From Paenibacillus radicis (ex Xue et al. 2023) (GTDB taxonomy: Bacteria; Bacillota; Bacilli; Paenibacillales; NBRC-103111), in the NCBI RefSeq assembly GCF_024722015.1, contig NZ_JANQBD010000027.1, positions 1-64,000 of the forward strand: DNA of 64,000 nucleotides. The letters run 5' to 3'. Under the pieces are notes generated by a model. The model was not told the DNA's origin. It searched no databases and saw only the letters and a list, made by a program, of their open reading frames with translations. Below are positions 26,760 to 35,599 of this stretch, piece by piece (position 1 is the stretch's first letter; every line of letters begins with the position of its first letter). The translations under genes were made by a program, and so were the position numbers.

Positions 26760-27406
26760 TGTGTTTAATCATTTCTAGATTTTCAATTAGCTCATGCTGA
26801 GATTGCATGGGCTAGTTTTGTTGGGCTTAACTCAGTAGGCAGCACATCTCTGGTTGGTTACACATCAAAAAAAGATTCGAAAAGTAAGACAAAATAACAC
26901 GGGGGCATAGCTCAGCTACCAAGGCTGGTTTTTTTATTGAGCTTGGGGACGAACTCAAAAGGTTAGTCCTCTCAAAACAGCTCATTACAGAGTGGAGGAT
27001 CAACAAAACTTTCAAAGATAATCGGCCCTTGAAGGGTTTTTGCTTTGTCGAAGGGGGATTTTGATGCACGCGGAGCTAGGCATTTTCTTCTACCTTCAAG
27101 AAGTCATTGCTATTAAGGGTTGGCAAGTAGTGCCATCTTGGAAGACGCGTTTAGGATATCTAAATCCAAGCGAGCGGCTGTGAAAGAAGCTGGCCAATAC
27201 CCTGATCATTGATAATTCTGGACTATTGTTACTTCCTTGTTTTCATTCGTAATCTAGCGATATTTTTTCATTTTATAGCGATACTGAAACCATTAAATTT
27301 ATGTTAATGTAATAAAACGCTTTTAAAAAGATTTAGGGGTGAGCATCACTAAGCAAGTGGGGTTCTGGGCTATTATGGAAACACAAGTGATTTTTAATAG
27401 GAGTGA
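26760..27406. other. Gene-free stretch
   Basis: No intact gene. Short protein-like runs around 27060-27220 have stops in every frame and no family could be named. Confidence 0.45.
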
Positions 27407-27621
27407 GACTATAAAATAATACTTTTCGCAAGACGCTATCTATCTTTTTGATATTCACTTTAATTAGGGGGCTAGGCTTTGTGCAGCCACATGTTGCTGA
27501 TGCAGCATCAAGTAAAACCGACATTGCACCGAGCACGTCAAACATTACAAGCTTTAAAGCAAGTTCAGAAAATAGTACTAGTATAAAAAAAGCACTATAT
27601 CTGGGGGGAGATCGGCTGTAA
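27407..27621 (+). pseudogene. 5' remnant of a secreted protein gene
   Basis: One frame reads KTLSIFLIFTLIRGLGFVQ then PHVADAASSKTDIAPSTSNI, a typical signal peptide with a DAA cleavage site followed by Ser/Thr-rich sequence, then a stop at 27619-27621. A ribosome-like AGGAGTG stands upstream but the start codon is spoiled. It lies directly before a full-length secreted enzyme with a similar beginning, so it may be a decayed paralogue. Confidence 0.45.
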
Positions 27622-27689
27622 GACTAGGCAGTTGTGGCTGTGGCTCGTACGGTAGCAAAAGTGATTTATTAGGGCTAGTACAACTGTTT

Positions 27690-27703
27690 TGAAAGCGATT
27701 ACT
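27690..27703 (+). promoter_or_regulatory. Possible CcpA cre site
   Basis: TGAAAGCGATTACT fits the cre consensus TGWAARCGYTWNCW with one mismatch. It lies 26 bases before the alginate lyase start, where CcpA would block expression. Confidence 0.35.
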
Positions 27704-27728
27704 AAAAACTTCTGTGAGGTGAATCTTT

Positions 27729-30700
27729 TTGTTAAAACGAAATTCAAAATCTATTCTTGGTCTTATTCTTGTCATTACACTTGTTTTTTCTATGTTTCCG
27801 ACCCTACCGTCATCTGTAGCTTACGCAGCCGTAACCAACTTACTGCCCTCTACTTTGACATTAAACGGTAACATTAAGGCTAGCTCGCAAAATGGTACTA
27901 GATCAGCAGTAAATATCGGTAATTCAGTGACTTGGACACTTGGAGCTAATGGAGTCTACACGGCAATCACAGGCGGTAGTCCAAATAATTTATGGGTAGC
28001 CATCGACCTTGGTTCTTCAAGCAATATAGAAGGTTTGAACTTTCACACTACTGCTAACGATGTAAATACCATAGCCCGTAGTTCCCAGTATGAAGTAAGT
28101 TACTCAAATGATGAGACTCCGCTTACTTCCCCCTGGAATAAGCTTACTAGCAGTCCTTCCAATAACCCGATAACTTTTTCACCATCAGCTAACGGATGGA
28201 CTAGCGCTGCAGTTGTACCTACCAATATTGCAACCGGTACAGTTACTAATGCTACCTACAGTTGGAGCAGGATCGATCCTACTGATCCTAGTAGTTATTA
28301 CACATCAAACTTAACTTTTACGGCTCCAATAAAAGCGCGCTATATTTTGATTAATTATACTTTAAAGACTTCTGCTACCGGTCAACTGGGTATTGGGCTT
28401 TTGCAAATACTACCTCCGGTCACTCTTTCGTCTTCATCAGGAAGCTTTTATAAAACATTGCAAAATACAGTATCCACTCAAATTAACCTTGATACTTCGA
28501 CAAGCTTTACAAACATTACCAATGGTTCGTACACTCTTGTGCAAGGAACGGATTATACCTTTGATACAAACAGCAATGTTGTTACATTTTCAAAGACCTA
28601 CTTAAGCAGTCTTAATGGTAGCTATAATTTAAGTTTTAATTTTTCTTCAAGTCACGGGACGTCATCTCTTCCCTATATACTAACAGTAGCAGCAGCGGCC
28701 GATTCTTCTCTTTCGCCTCAAGGTGCTGCATATATTCCATTGTCGCCTTCTACAATATCAACAACAATGAATCTCAATGGCAACAATTTTACAAACATTA
28801 GTGAGGGTACAACTGTCTTACCTTTATCGGCATATGTCGTTTCAGACAATACCGTTACCTTCAATCAAAGTTACTTGAATACACTTAGTCTTGGGGTTCA
28901 CGCTTTTACCTTTAACTTTAATCAGGGGAATCCTCAAACATATATGCTTACCCTATCGGGCAAGCCCCCTGCTGCCAACATTGATTATCGCTATTGGACT
29001 TTGCAGGAGCCACTCCCTGGAGGGGCAGGCCAAACATCGCAAACATTACAAGATGGCTATGCCGATCCCTATTTCTACATTGGGGCAGATGGAAGCCAAG
29101 TCTTTATGGACACCGCTGTCGGTGGTACCACATCCGGTTCAGCCCATCCTCGCAGTGAGCTAAGGGAATATGATCCTGTAGCAGGAAAAGATGCAGGTTG
29201 GTTGCCTGCAGGGGCTAACATTATGTCTAGCACCGTTGCCGTTACAGCTCTTGGAACTTTAAACGGTGCAGGTTGGACTACCATTGGGCAAGTTTTTGAT
29301 CCAAGTGTAACAACCTTGTGCGAGCTTGAATATGGATATGACCCTGCTCGTCCCAATAGCAATATTCGCATACTTTATGAACCAAGTGGTATAAACTCAA
29401 TAGGATATCAGTATATTCCAATTAAAATTCCATTAAATCAGTATTTCACATATAGAATGACCCTTAATGATAGTGTGCTGTCAATTTATATAAACGGCGA
29501 CTTGATATTTAATGGGAAAACAGCCAGCCCTAGCCAAGTTATACCACCTAATCATCTTTACTACTTTAAAGCTGGTAACTACGATCAAACTGCCACAAAC
29601 GGCAATGTAAATTATGTTCCATACACCGTTGTTCAGTTTAAATCTATAAACGTATATCACGCTCCAATAGTATCCAGCAACGCAGACTTGAACTCACTGG
29701 CGTTGTCGAGCGGCACCCTGAGTCCTGTATTTGCATCCGGTACAACGAGTTACACTTCCAATGTGTCTAATAGTGTTTCGAGTGTTACCGTAACGGCAAA
29801 TGTATATGATAGTAACGCTGTGATGACTGTGAAAGGAATTGCGACCACATCAGGACAGGCCAGCGCAGCTATTAACTTGAATGTGGGCAGTAACGTTATC
29901 CCAATTGTAGTGACAGCACTGAACGGTACAACGAAGACGTATAATGTGACAGTGAATCGTGCTCCAGCAAGCAGCAACGCAGACTTGAGCTCTTTGACGC
30001 TGTCGAGCGGCGCCCTAAGTCCTGCATTTGCAACCGATACAACGGCCTATACTTCGAGTGTGGCTAATGGTGTCTCGAGCCTTACTGTAACGGGTAGTGT
30101 ATACAGTAGTAATGCCATGATGACTGTGAACGGAAATCCAGTCATAAGCGGTCAAGCAAGCGGAGCGATTAATCTGAATATGGGAAGCAATACCATCAAC
30201 ATTGTAGTGACAGCACAGAACGGCACAACGAAGACCTACAGTGTAACAGTGAATCGTATATCCAGTGGTAGTAGATCAAGTAGCAGTGGAGGTGGTGGCA
30301 GTTCAACTCCACTCGACACCAAAGTGACCGCAACGGAAGGTAAGCTAACGCTTCCCGCAGGCAAGACGGGCGAAGTTAGTTTAGGTAAAGAAATTGTGGT
30401 TTCTATTCCACCCAACGCAACAGATAAGGAACTGAAATTAACGATAGACAAAGTGGTAGATACTCAAAAGCTTCTTACAAATAAAGAGGTTCTGGTCAGC
30501 CAGGTATTTGAAATTCTGAAAAACTTCTCAGAGAACTTCAGTAATCCGGTCACACTGAACTTCACTTTCGATCCAGCAAGCTTGAAAAATAACCAAACGG
30601 CGGCTGTCTTCTACTATGATGAAGCGAAGAAAGTATGGGTAGAAGTCACAGGCAGCAAGATCAACGGAAACCAGATTTCCGTAGAGGTAAATCACTTCAC

Positions 30701-31292
30701 GAAATATGCGGTATTCGCCGTAGACAAAGTGACAGGCAAGTCAACACCGGCTGTTAATTTAAACGATATTGCTGGCCATTGGGCAGAGGCTAATATCAAG
30801 CAAGCAGTGAGCAGCGGAATTGTTAGTGGCTATCCAGATGGGACCTTTAAGCCGAATCATACGGTAACACGCGCGGAATTTGCTGTGATGCTGATGAACA
30901 CGCTGAAGCCGCAAGGAGAAGGAGCGGCGCTGACTTTCACAGATACAGCGAAGATTGGAATCTGGGCGCAGAAAGCAGTCGCGCAAGCGTTCCAAGCAGG
31001 TATTATTAAGGGCTATGAGGATGGGAGCTTCCGTCCAGATGCAGAAATTACACGTGCAGAGATGGCCGTGATGCTCGCTAACGCATTGGGTCTGACTGTC
31101 GAAGCGAACACGGTAACCGGCTTCGCGGACGACAAGGATGTTCCGGCATGGTCGAAAGGCGCAGTAGCAGCCATGAAGAAACAAAAACTTGTAGAAGGCA
31201 AAGGTGCCAACGAATTCGGTCCTACGGCCTCAACAACGAGAGCCGAGGCAGTAACCGCTCTGCTGAACTTACTGGCCCAAAAGAGCAAGTAA
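27729..31292 (+). CDS. SLH-anchored multidomain alginate lyase (PL7)
   Basis: 1187 residues. In order: signal peptide (about 1-34), an F5/8-type-C-like carbohydrate-binding domain (about 40-230), two CBM-X2-like modules (about 235-320 and 330-410), a PL7 alginate lyase domain (about 420-650) with RSELREYD, GQVFDP in place of the usual QIH, and YFKAGNYDQ, two cadherin-like beta-sandwich repeats (about 655-845) that are close copies, a Ser/Gly linker (SSSSGGGGSS), a beta domain (about 865-1010) and three SLH repeats (about 1015-1187). It cleaves alginate by beta-elimination at the cell surface, held by SLH binding to the wall polymer. TTG start after GAGGTGAATC. Expressed alone with its own terminator. 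Confidence 0.88.
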   Translation: MLKRNSKSILGLILVITLVFSMFPTLPSSVAYAAVTNLLPSTLTLNGNIKASSQNGTRSAVNIGNSVTWTLGANGVYTAITGGSPNNLWVAIDLGSSSNIEGLNFHTTANDVNTIARSSQYEVSYSNDETPLTSPWNKLTSSPSNNPITFSPSANGWTSAAVVPTNIATGTVTNATYSWSRIDPTDPSSYYTSNLTFTAPIKARYILINYTLKTSATGQLGIGLLQILPPVTLSSSSGSFYKTLQNTVSTQINLDTSTSFTNITNGSYTLVQGTDYTFDTNSNVVTFSKTYLSSLNGSYNLSFNFSSSHGTSSLPYILTVAAAADSSLSPQGAAYIPLSPSTISTTMNLNGNNFTNISEGTTVLPLSAYVVSDNTVTFNQSYLNTLSLGVHAFTFNFNQGNPQTYMLTLSGKPPAANIDYRYWTLQEPLPGGAGQTSQTLQDGYADPYFYIGADGSQVFMDTAVGGTTSGSAHPRSELREYDPVAGKDAGWLPAGANIMSSTVAVTALGTLNGAGWTTIGQVFDPSVTTLCELEYGYDPARPNSNIRILYEPSGINSIGYQYIPIKIPLNQYFTYRMTLNDSVLSIYINGDLIFNGKTASPSQVIPPNHLYYFKAGNYDQTATNGNVNYVPYTVVQFKSINVYHAPIVSSNADLNSLALSSGTLSPVFASGTTSYTSNVSNSVSSVTVTANVYDSNAVMTVKGIATTSGQASAAINLNVGSNVIPIVVTALNGTTKTYNVTVNRAPASSNADLSSLTLSSGALSPAFATDTTAYTSSVANGVSSLTVTGSVYSSNAMMTVNGNPVISGQASGAINLNMGSNTINIVVTAQNGTTKTYSVTVNRISSGSRSSSSGGGGSSTPLDTKVTATEGKLTLPAGKTGEVSLGKEIVVSIPPNATDKELKLTIDKVVDTQKLLTNKEVLVSQVFEILKNFSENFSNPVTLNFTFDPASLKNNQTAAVFYYDEAKKVWVEVTGSKINGNQISVEVNHFTKYAVFAVDKVTGKSTPAVNLNDIAGHWAEANIKQAVSSGIVSGYPDGTFKPNHTVTRAEFAVMLMNTLKPQGEGAALTFTDTAKIGIWAQKAVAQAFQAGIIKGYEDGSFRPDAEITRAEMAVMLANALGLTVEANTVTGFADDKDVPAWSKGAVAAMKKQKLVEGKGANEFGPTASTTRAEAVTALLNLLAQKSK

Positions 31293-31320
31293 CGTATAGA
31301 TCAATTGGAGAGCTAGAAGA

Positions 31321-31373
31321 GGGTTATCCTGAAAGTAGTCGAAAAGGCTGCTTGAGGGATAACCCTTTTTTTA
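31321..31373 (+). terminator. Alginate lyase terminator
   Basis: GGGTTATCC / GGATAACCC followed by seven T. Confidence 0.88.
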
Positions 31374-31626
31374 ATGGAAATATAGATGGAGATTTCAGTA
31401 ACACTTGGGTAGTGAAACTATCCAGTTTAGGAGAGCGCATCGTTGGCAGCGATGCGGTCAGGGGTCATCGTGTTCAACTATTTTTTTGGCCCTTTGTTCA
31501 AAATATCTCGACAAAACCTTACATGAAGCGCATTCTTTTCAGTTGCTTAAGTAGTTTCATCCGTTAAAGTTAAATAAAATAGTAAGCTATGATTTTGCAT
31601 GCTTTCGTTTAAGGAGACTGGCTAAG
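31374..31626. other. Intergenic region
   Basis: Nothing recognised apart from the AAGGAG ribosome site of the next open frame. Confidence 0.4.
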
Positions 31627-31860
31627 ATGTTATGTCCAACGATTATACCAAAGCCAGATTGGGTGCTAAGTTGCTGTTTGATTACCTGCTTACATTTTTT
31701 GTTTAAGCATATGCAGCCGGAATCTCATCGATTTTATGGACAGTTCCTAGTTGGGAATCTCACGATAGAGTGGGAGCTTACGCTGAACGCGCTGGGCGGA
31801 TCGTTTCCTGTTAATCGTACCGTACCGGATGCTCAAATCTCGTTAGCTCATCCTGACTAA
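31627..31860 (+). CDS. Small hypothetical protein
   Basis: 77 residues with a possible N-terminal hydrophobic stretch (WVLSCCLITCLHFLF) and FLVGNLTIEWELTLNALGG. AAGGAG ribosome site ten bases before ATG. After its stop, another frame continues with protein-like sequence (LTNAYYVQFYQFNGSVDEN) up to the next gene, so the gene may be shortened by a frameshift. No family recognised. Confidence 0.45.
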   Translation: MLCPTIIPKPDWVLSCCLITCLHFLFKHMQPESHRFYGQFLVGNLTIEWELTLNALGGSFPVNRTVPDAQISLAHPD

Positions 31861-31927
31861 TGCCTATTATGTGCAGTTCTATCAGTTCAATGGATCGGTT
31901 GACGAGAATATGAAGGAGAGAGGATTA

Positions 31928-32446
31928 ATGCTGCAATGGATAATCACTGAATCGGAGCAGTCGAAAGAGGACGGGGTCCGATTTTTGTGCAGATATGCCG
32001 AGGATCTTGGCATCCCCTATAAGTGGAGTACAGTCATGGCGTCGCTAGATACCGCTATTTACGATCAGGGCTTCATGATTGCCTTGGACGGTGGCGGTAA
32101 GGTTCGTGGCGTTCTTGTGTACACTTTTTGGACCAAGGAAGATGGTTCAGAGGATCAGACCAGAATCGAAGTTCAACTACTCTATCTTGAGGCCGTTTTT
32201 CGCAGAGGTGTAACACTCCTTGGAGCTATGGATGCTTTGGTGGAGCGTGAAAAAGAACTGCACGAACCGATCGTTGAGATAGGATTTTATTGCACTCCGA
32301 CCAACGCTCATAGAAGATTATTTTGTAAAATCGCAACGGCGAGCAAGACGGAGATGCATCCGTGCGGCATGCTGAGCTTTTACGTCACGACGCCCGCCCG
32401 ACTAAGCCAATATGTTGAACGGCACAGGCTGAAAGCAATGAAATAA
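31928..32446 (+). CDS. GNAT-like acetyltransferase family protein, paralogue 1
   Basis: 172 residues from the ATG that follows AAGGAGAGAGG. The EVQLLYLEAVFRRGVTLLGAMDAL and EIGFYCTPTNAHRRLFCKIA segments have the strand-helix-strand-helix order of a GNAT fold, but the acetyl-CoA loop is atypical. The end (RRLFCKIATASKTEMHP…SFYVTTPARLSQYVERH) matches the end of the gene at 32813 (NRLYQKLATKHHSFE…FNVYSTPFREYAELCNRY), so the two are diverged paralogues. Function unknown. They flank a minus-strand pair of micro-peptides. Confidence 0.65.
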   Translation: MLQWIITESEQSKEDGVRFLCRYAEDLGIPYKWSTVMASLDTAIYDQGFMIALDGGGKVRGVLVYTFWTKEDGSEDQTRIEVQLLYLEAVFRRGVTLLGAMDALVEREKELHEPIVEIGFYCTPTNAHRRLFCKIATASKTEMHPCGMLSFYVTTPARLSQYVERHRLKAMK

Positions 32447-32473
32447 ATGGCTACGACGAGGTCATTTTATTAA

Positions 32474-32497
32474 AAAACCGGCTTTAGCAGCCGGTTT
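32474..32497 (-). terminator. Terminator of the micro-peptide transcript
   Basis: Reading the minus strand: AAACCGGCT-GCTA-AAGCCGGTTTTTT. It follows the second micro-peptide stop by about 10 bases. Confidence 0.85.
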
Positions 32498-32506
32498 CGG
32501 TCCCAT

Positions 32507-32575
32507 CTACTGTCTCGGAGGTGGGGCTGGACGAGTTAAAGTAATATTTCCGTTTTGGCACCCTGCATCTCCCAT
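32507..32575 (-). CDS. Micro-peptide 2 (22 aa, Cys-6)
   Basis: MGDAGCQNGNITLTRP ending APPPRQ. ATG follows GCGAGGTGAACAGAC at good spacing. Like micro-peptide 1 it begins MG and has its only Cys at residue 6. It has no membrane segment and a proline-rich end. The promoter upstream of peptide 1 and the terminator just after this gene define a two-gene transcript. Function unknown; a signalling or modified peptide is one possibility. Confidence 0.6.
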   Translation of the reverse strand: MGDAGCQNGNITLTRPAPPPRQ

Positions 32576-32613
32576 GTCTGTTCACCTCGCTTTCTGGCTA
32601 AGTCGGTTCATGA

Positions 32614-32688
32614 TTAATGTTTCACATTCCCGCTTGAGCGGTCGTTATTTTGTACCGCTAAGGGTGGATTGCATGCAGGTGCGCCCAT
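32614..32688 (-). CDS. Micro-peptide 1 (24 aa, Cys-6)
   Basis: MGAPACNPPLAVQNND ending RSSGNVKH. Very strong GAGGAGGTG ribosome site seven to eight bases before ATG. A single Cys at residue 6 after MGAPA, parallel to MGDAGC in micro-peptide 2. A consensus promoter (32721-32749) lies just upstream. No family recognised. Confidence 0.65.
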   Translation of the reverse strand: MGAPACNPPLAVQNNDRSSGNVKH

Positions 32689-32720
32689 ATGTATTCACCT
32701 CCTCTATTATTTCATTAGTA

Positions 32721-32749
32721 ACTATATAATATAAAGTTTAAATTGCCAA
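32721..32749 (-). promoter_or_regulatory. SigA-type promoter of the micro-peptide operon
   Basis: On the minus strand: TTGGCA, 17 bases, TATAGT, followed by the AGGAGG of micro-peptide 1. Confidence 0.75.
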
Positions 32750-32812
32750 TATAATTTTTTGAAAATTAAAAATATTTTGAATATTTAAAATATTAAAATG
32801 CGAGGCGAAAGC

Positions 32813-33319
32813 ATGATCCGATTCGAAATATGCACGAGTACACGGCAATGGAGCAGATTTACAGATTTTTATATTGAGCGTCGAGCTTCGATCGTCACAG
32901 ATTATCCTGTGAGCCTTGTGCTTAGAGACGTTAAAAATTACATGCAGCAAGGCAGAGCCGCTATTATCGTTAATGAACGGGACAAGGTCGTTGGAATTGG
33001 AAGCTTTGTGCTTGGATTGGCGGAGGCTGGGTATGAGCATAAAGAAATCGCAGTGTTGGGCAACAGCTGTTTTTCGGAAGAGATTCAGAATAACCGGACA
33101 TTCATAAGGGGCTTGCAAGTGTTGGCTGAGCAAATTCTAGAAGCGAATCCAGTGGTGCAAGAAGTAAGAATTCCGACTTCGGCGGATAACGTGTATACGA
33201 ACCGTCTGTATCAAAAGCTGGCGACCAAGCATCATTCGTTCGAAACGGGATATGGAATATTTAACGTCTATTCGACGCCGTTTCGCGAGTATGCCGAATT
33301 GTGCAATCGATATTCATGA
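32813..33319 (+). CDS. GNAT-like acetyltransferase family protein, paralogue 2
   Basis: About 168 residues from ATG 32813 (MIRFEICTSTRQWSRF), with an in-frame alternative at 32798 preceded by no better site. AIIVNERDKVVGIGSFVLG and EIAVLGNSCFSEEIQ…TFIRGLQVLAEQILEANPVVQEVRIPT resemble the central strands and helix of a GNAT fold. The C-terminal 40 residues match paralogue 1. It is divergent from the micro-peptide promoter. Acetyl-CoA binding residues are not clear, so enzymatic activity is uncertain. Confidence 0.65.
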   Translation: MIRFEICTSTRQWSRFTDFYIERRASIVTDYPVSLVLRDVKNYMQQGRAAIIVNERDKVVGIGSFVLGLAEAGYEHKEIAVLGNSCFSEEIQNNRTFIRGLQVLAEQILEANPVVQEVRIPTSADNVYTNRLYQKLATKHHSFETGYGIFNVYSTPFREYAELCNRYS

Positions 33320-33718
33320 TCACAAAAGCTTAGGCGAAACGGGGAAGCCGTATAAGTCGGGAAAAGCGCTGTGGCTGTAGATCGGGTTTCATGACTTCAA
33401 CGATAGCGTCGATTTTCGAAGAAGCTGGAGTCGACTCAGCATTCTGGTGTACCTTTGCTTGCCACAAACTGCCTTACATTGATGACCCCAATCACATTTT
33501 GATTCATTTTAATCGATCGTCTTATGGGGTCGGGCGGGTGCTGTAAGAAAGCCTGCTTTTTGCCGAGATGATGAGAATAGCTTCGGATTATATGCTCAAA
33601 CAACAGGAATTTTATATCCGGAGTTTCTAGGTGGATGGAAATGATGAGAAATGAGTAAGCGGCTAACTCTGTTTATTGAAGGACAGGTGGAGATTAAGAT
33701 ACTGGAGTGGGTTGGAAT
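33320..33718. other. Degenerate stretch with a gene fragment
   Basis: 33403-33546 reads IASIFEEAGVDSAFWCTFAC then HKLPYIDDPNHILIHFNRS in one frame, protein-like but with no start and cut by a TAA. The remainder shows no gene. Confidence 0.4.
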
Positions 33719-33719
33719 A

Positions 33720-33762
33720 AATAAGCCCGATAAGCTTGGTACAAGAGCTTATCGGGCTTATT
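33720..33762. terminator. Bidirectional terminator
   Basis: AATAAGCCCGATAAGCT pairs perfectly with AGCTTATCGGGCTTATT (17 bp). Placed just after the minus-strand decarboxylase. Confidence 0.85.
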
Positions 33763-33808
33763 TTGAGAATGCTTATCATGTTTAGTAAATAAGAACAGCC
33801 CGCCGATT

Positions 33809-35527
33809 CTAACTTTGGCTTCGCTGCTTCTCCTGCATCTCCAAATAGTTGCGCATCCGTCGCATATTTTCGGGTGCGTCCATAGGATCCGCGGCGATCA
33901 TTTCAATGATACAGAGTCTTCCGGCACGTTCCTTATCAGCTTGAGTTATAGCTTGGTCAAGCTCTCCATAGGTCCGGACAGTCACGGCAAAAGCATCGCC
34001 TCCAAAAGCTTCGGCAAGCTTAGTGTATGACCAGCGCGGAATTTTGTTATATTGCTGATCCTCTGTTTTGACATTCAAATATTTCTCGATCGTATAACCA
34101 TCGTTGTTCAAGATGAAAATAATGGGTTTGCATTCATAATAAAGCATGGAGCTGATCTCTTGGGCTGTCAACTGCAAGGAGCCGTCACCTGTAAATAACA
34201 ACACCCGTCGGTCGGGCGCAGCGATACTGGCACCGTATGCCGAGGGTGTGGCATAACCGATGGACTCCCAGCCTCCCTGAGCAATATACGTTACATTGCG
34301 CGGCAATCTCACCTGCGACATCCCGTTGTAAAATGTACCGGTCTCGGCGATCACAATATCCCCCTCTTTCAGCATCTTTTGAAAGCGAGGATAATAAATG
34401 GCCGCAGTTAGCGGCTCATCGGTGCCGCCGGTTATTTGATCGTACGGGAATGTCGCTTTTTCCGCCAAGCCTTGGCCATTGTAACCAACCTTCTGCACCG
34501 CAAGCAGCATATCGGCTGCGAACACATTCGGATATTCCGCTTCTCCAACCTTGACCATGTCCGGTTGAATATCGACGGTCACCAGTGGGTTCAGCTTCGC
34601 GGTGAAGTTCGCGGTGTTATTGTCCGCCCATACCATGCCTACCGCAATGACACAGTCTGCATGTTCTACCGTAGTTTGGACTTCAGAGCTTCCGAAAGAG
34701 CCTCCGTACATCCCGATATAATTCGGATGGGTTTCGTCGAATGCCCCCTTTCCGAACATCATTGTCGCAACAGGTACGTTCATGGCGTCGGCCAAATGCC
34801 GCACCGCTGTATCTAGGCCGAAACGCATTGTTTTGACATCAACTAGAATGACTGGCCGGTGGGCACGCTCCAGCAGCTGGCGGGCATGTTCCGTTGCTGC
34901 CTGAAGGGTTTTCAGATTGGACGCTGGACGCGGCGGTACCGGTTCTCTCCGGGCAATGATCGGCTTGGTCACTAAATCATCAGCCACAACCAGATATACC
35001 GGCTTTTTCTTTTCCTTCGCAATGCGAATAGCGGCAGGAATTTCAACTTCGGCGTTTTCCGGTGTCAGCACCCCAGTATAAGCCGTAATCAGCTCATATA
35101 CTTTGTGGAAAACGTCGAAATTTCCATTCATTAGAGTGTGGTGCATCAGCTTGTGTTCCTTTTGATCCTTCTCGGGAGGCGCACCCACTATGTGAATCAG
35201 TGGCACATTCTCGCTGTTAGCTCCCGCAATCGCATTGCAGACACTGAGCTCTCCGACCCCGAAAGTCGTAATGAGAGCGGACAGACCTTTGATTCTTGCG
35301 TAGCCATCCGCCGCATAACCTGAGTTCAATTCGTTCCGTCCACTAATAAACCGGATGCCGTTATATCGCTCCAGCGTATCCAATAGTGTAAAATTATAGT
35401 CTCCGGCAACGCCAAAAATTTCGGTAATGCCCTCCAGCTTCAGGCAATCGAACAAATACTGGCCAAGTGTTTTTTGAGCTGTTCCAGTTTGCGTGTTAGA
35501 GCTGCCCACTGCTGTCATGGTTACCAT
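33809..35527 (-). CDS. ipdC: ThDP-dependent indolepyruvate/pyruvate decarboxylase
   Basis: About 572 residues. The N-terminal pyrimidine domain (LGQYLFDCLKLEGITEIFGVAGDYN, catalytic Glu region in RNELNSGYAADGYAR, the HH pair in KLMHHTLMNG), a middle domain and the ThDP domain with GDGSLQLTAQEIS…NNDGYTIEK. It decarboxylates a 2-keto acid such as indolepyruvate, phenylpyruvate or pyruvate; specificity cannot be read. Indolepyruvate activity would give the plant hormone route to indole-acetaldehyde. ATG 35527 follows AGGGAGTG; the frame is open to 35599. Gene symbol is tentative. A 60-bp copy of its 5' region recurs at 36089. Confidence 0.88.
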   Translation of the reverse strand: MVTMTAVGSSNTQTGTAQKTLGQYLFDCLKLEGITEIFGVAGDYNFTLLDTLERYNGIRFISGRNELNSGYAADGYARIKGLSALITTFGVGELSVCNAIAGANSENVPLIHIVGAPPEKDQKEHKLMHHTLMNGNFDVFHKVYELITAYTGVLTPENAEVEIPAAIRIAKEKKKPVYLVVADDLVTKPIIARREPVPPRPASNLKTLQAATEHARQLLERAHRPVILVDVKTMRFGLDTAVRHLADAMNVPVATMMFGKGAFDETHPNYIGMYGGSFGSSEVQTTVEHADCVIAVGMVWADNNTANFTAKLNPLVTVDIQPDMVKVGEAEYPNVFAADMLLAVQKVGYNGQGLAEKATFPYDQITGGTDEPLTAAIYYPRFQKMLKEGDIVIAETGTFYNGMSQVRLPRNVTYIAQGGWESIGYATPSAYGASIAAPDRRVLLFTGDGSLQLTAQEISSMLYYECKPIIFILNNDGYTIEKYLNVKTEDQQYNKIPRWSYTKLAEAFGGDAFAVTVRTYGELDQAITQADKERAGRLCIIEMIAADPMDAPENMRRMRNYLEMQEKQRSQS

Positions 35528-35599
35528 CTCTTGCTCACTCCCTTCCCATTTAAGTCTGTTCTTGTATAAGATTCCCTTTTCGTTGGATTGGTTATTCAC

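Noticed and set aside
27690..27703. A firm CcpA assignment for the alginate lyase
   Set aside because: One mismatch to cre and no second site; kept only as a low-confidence feature.
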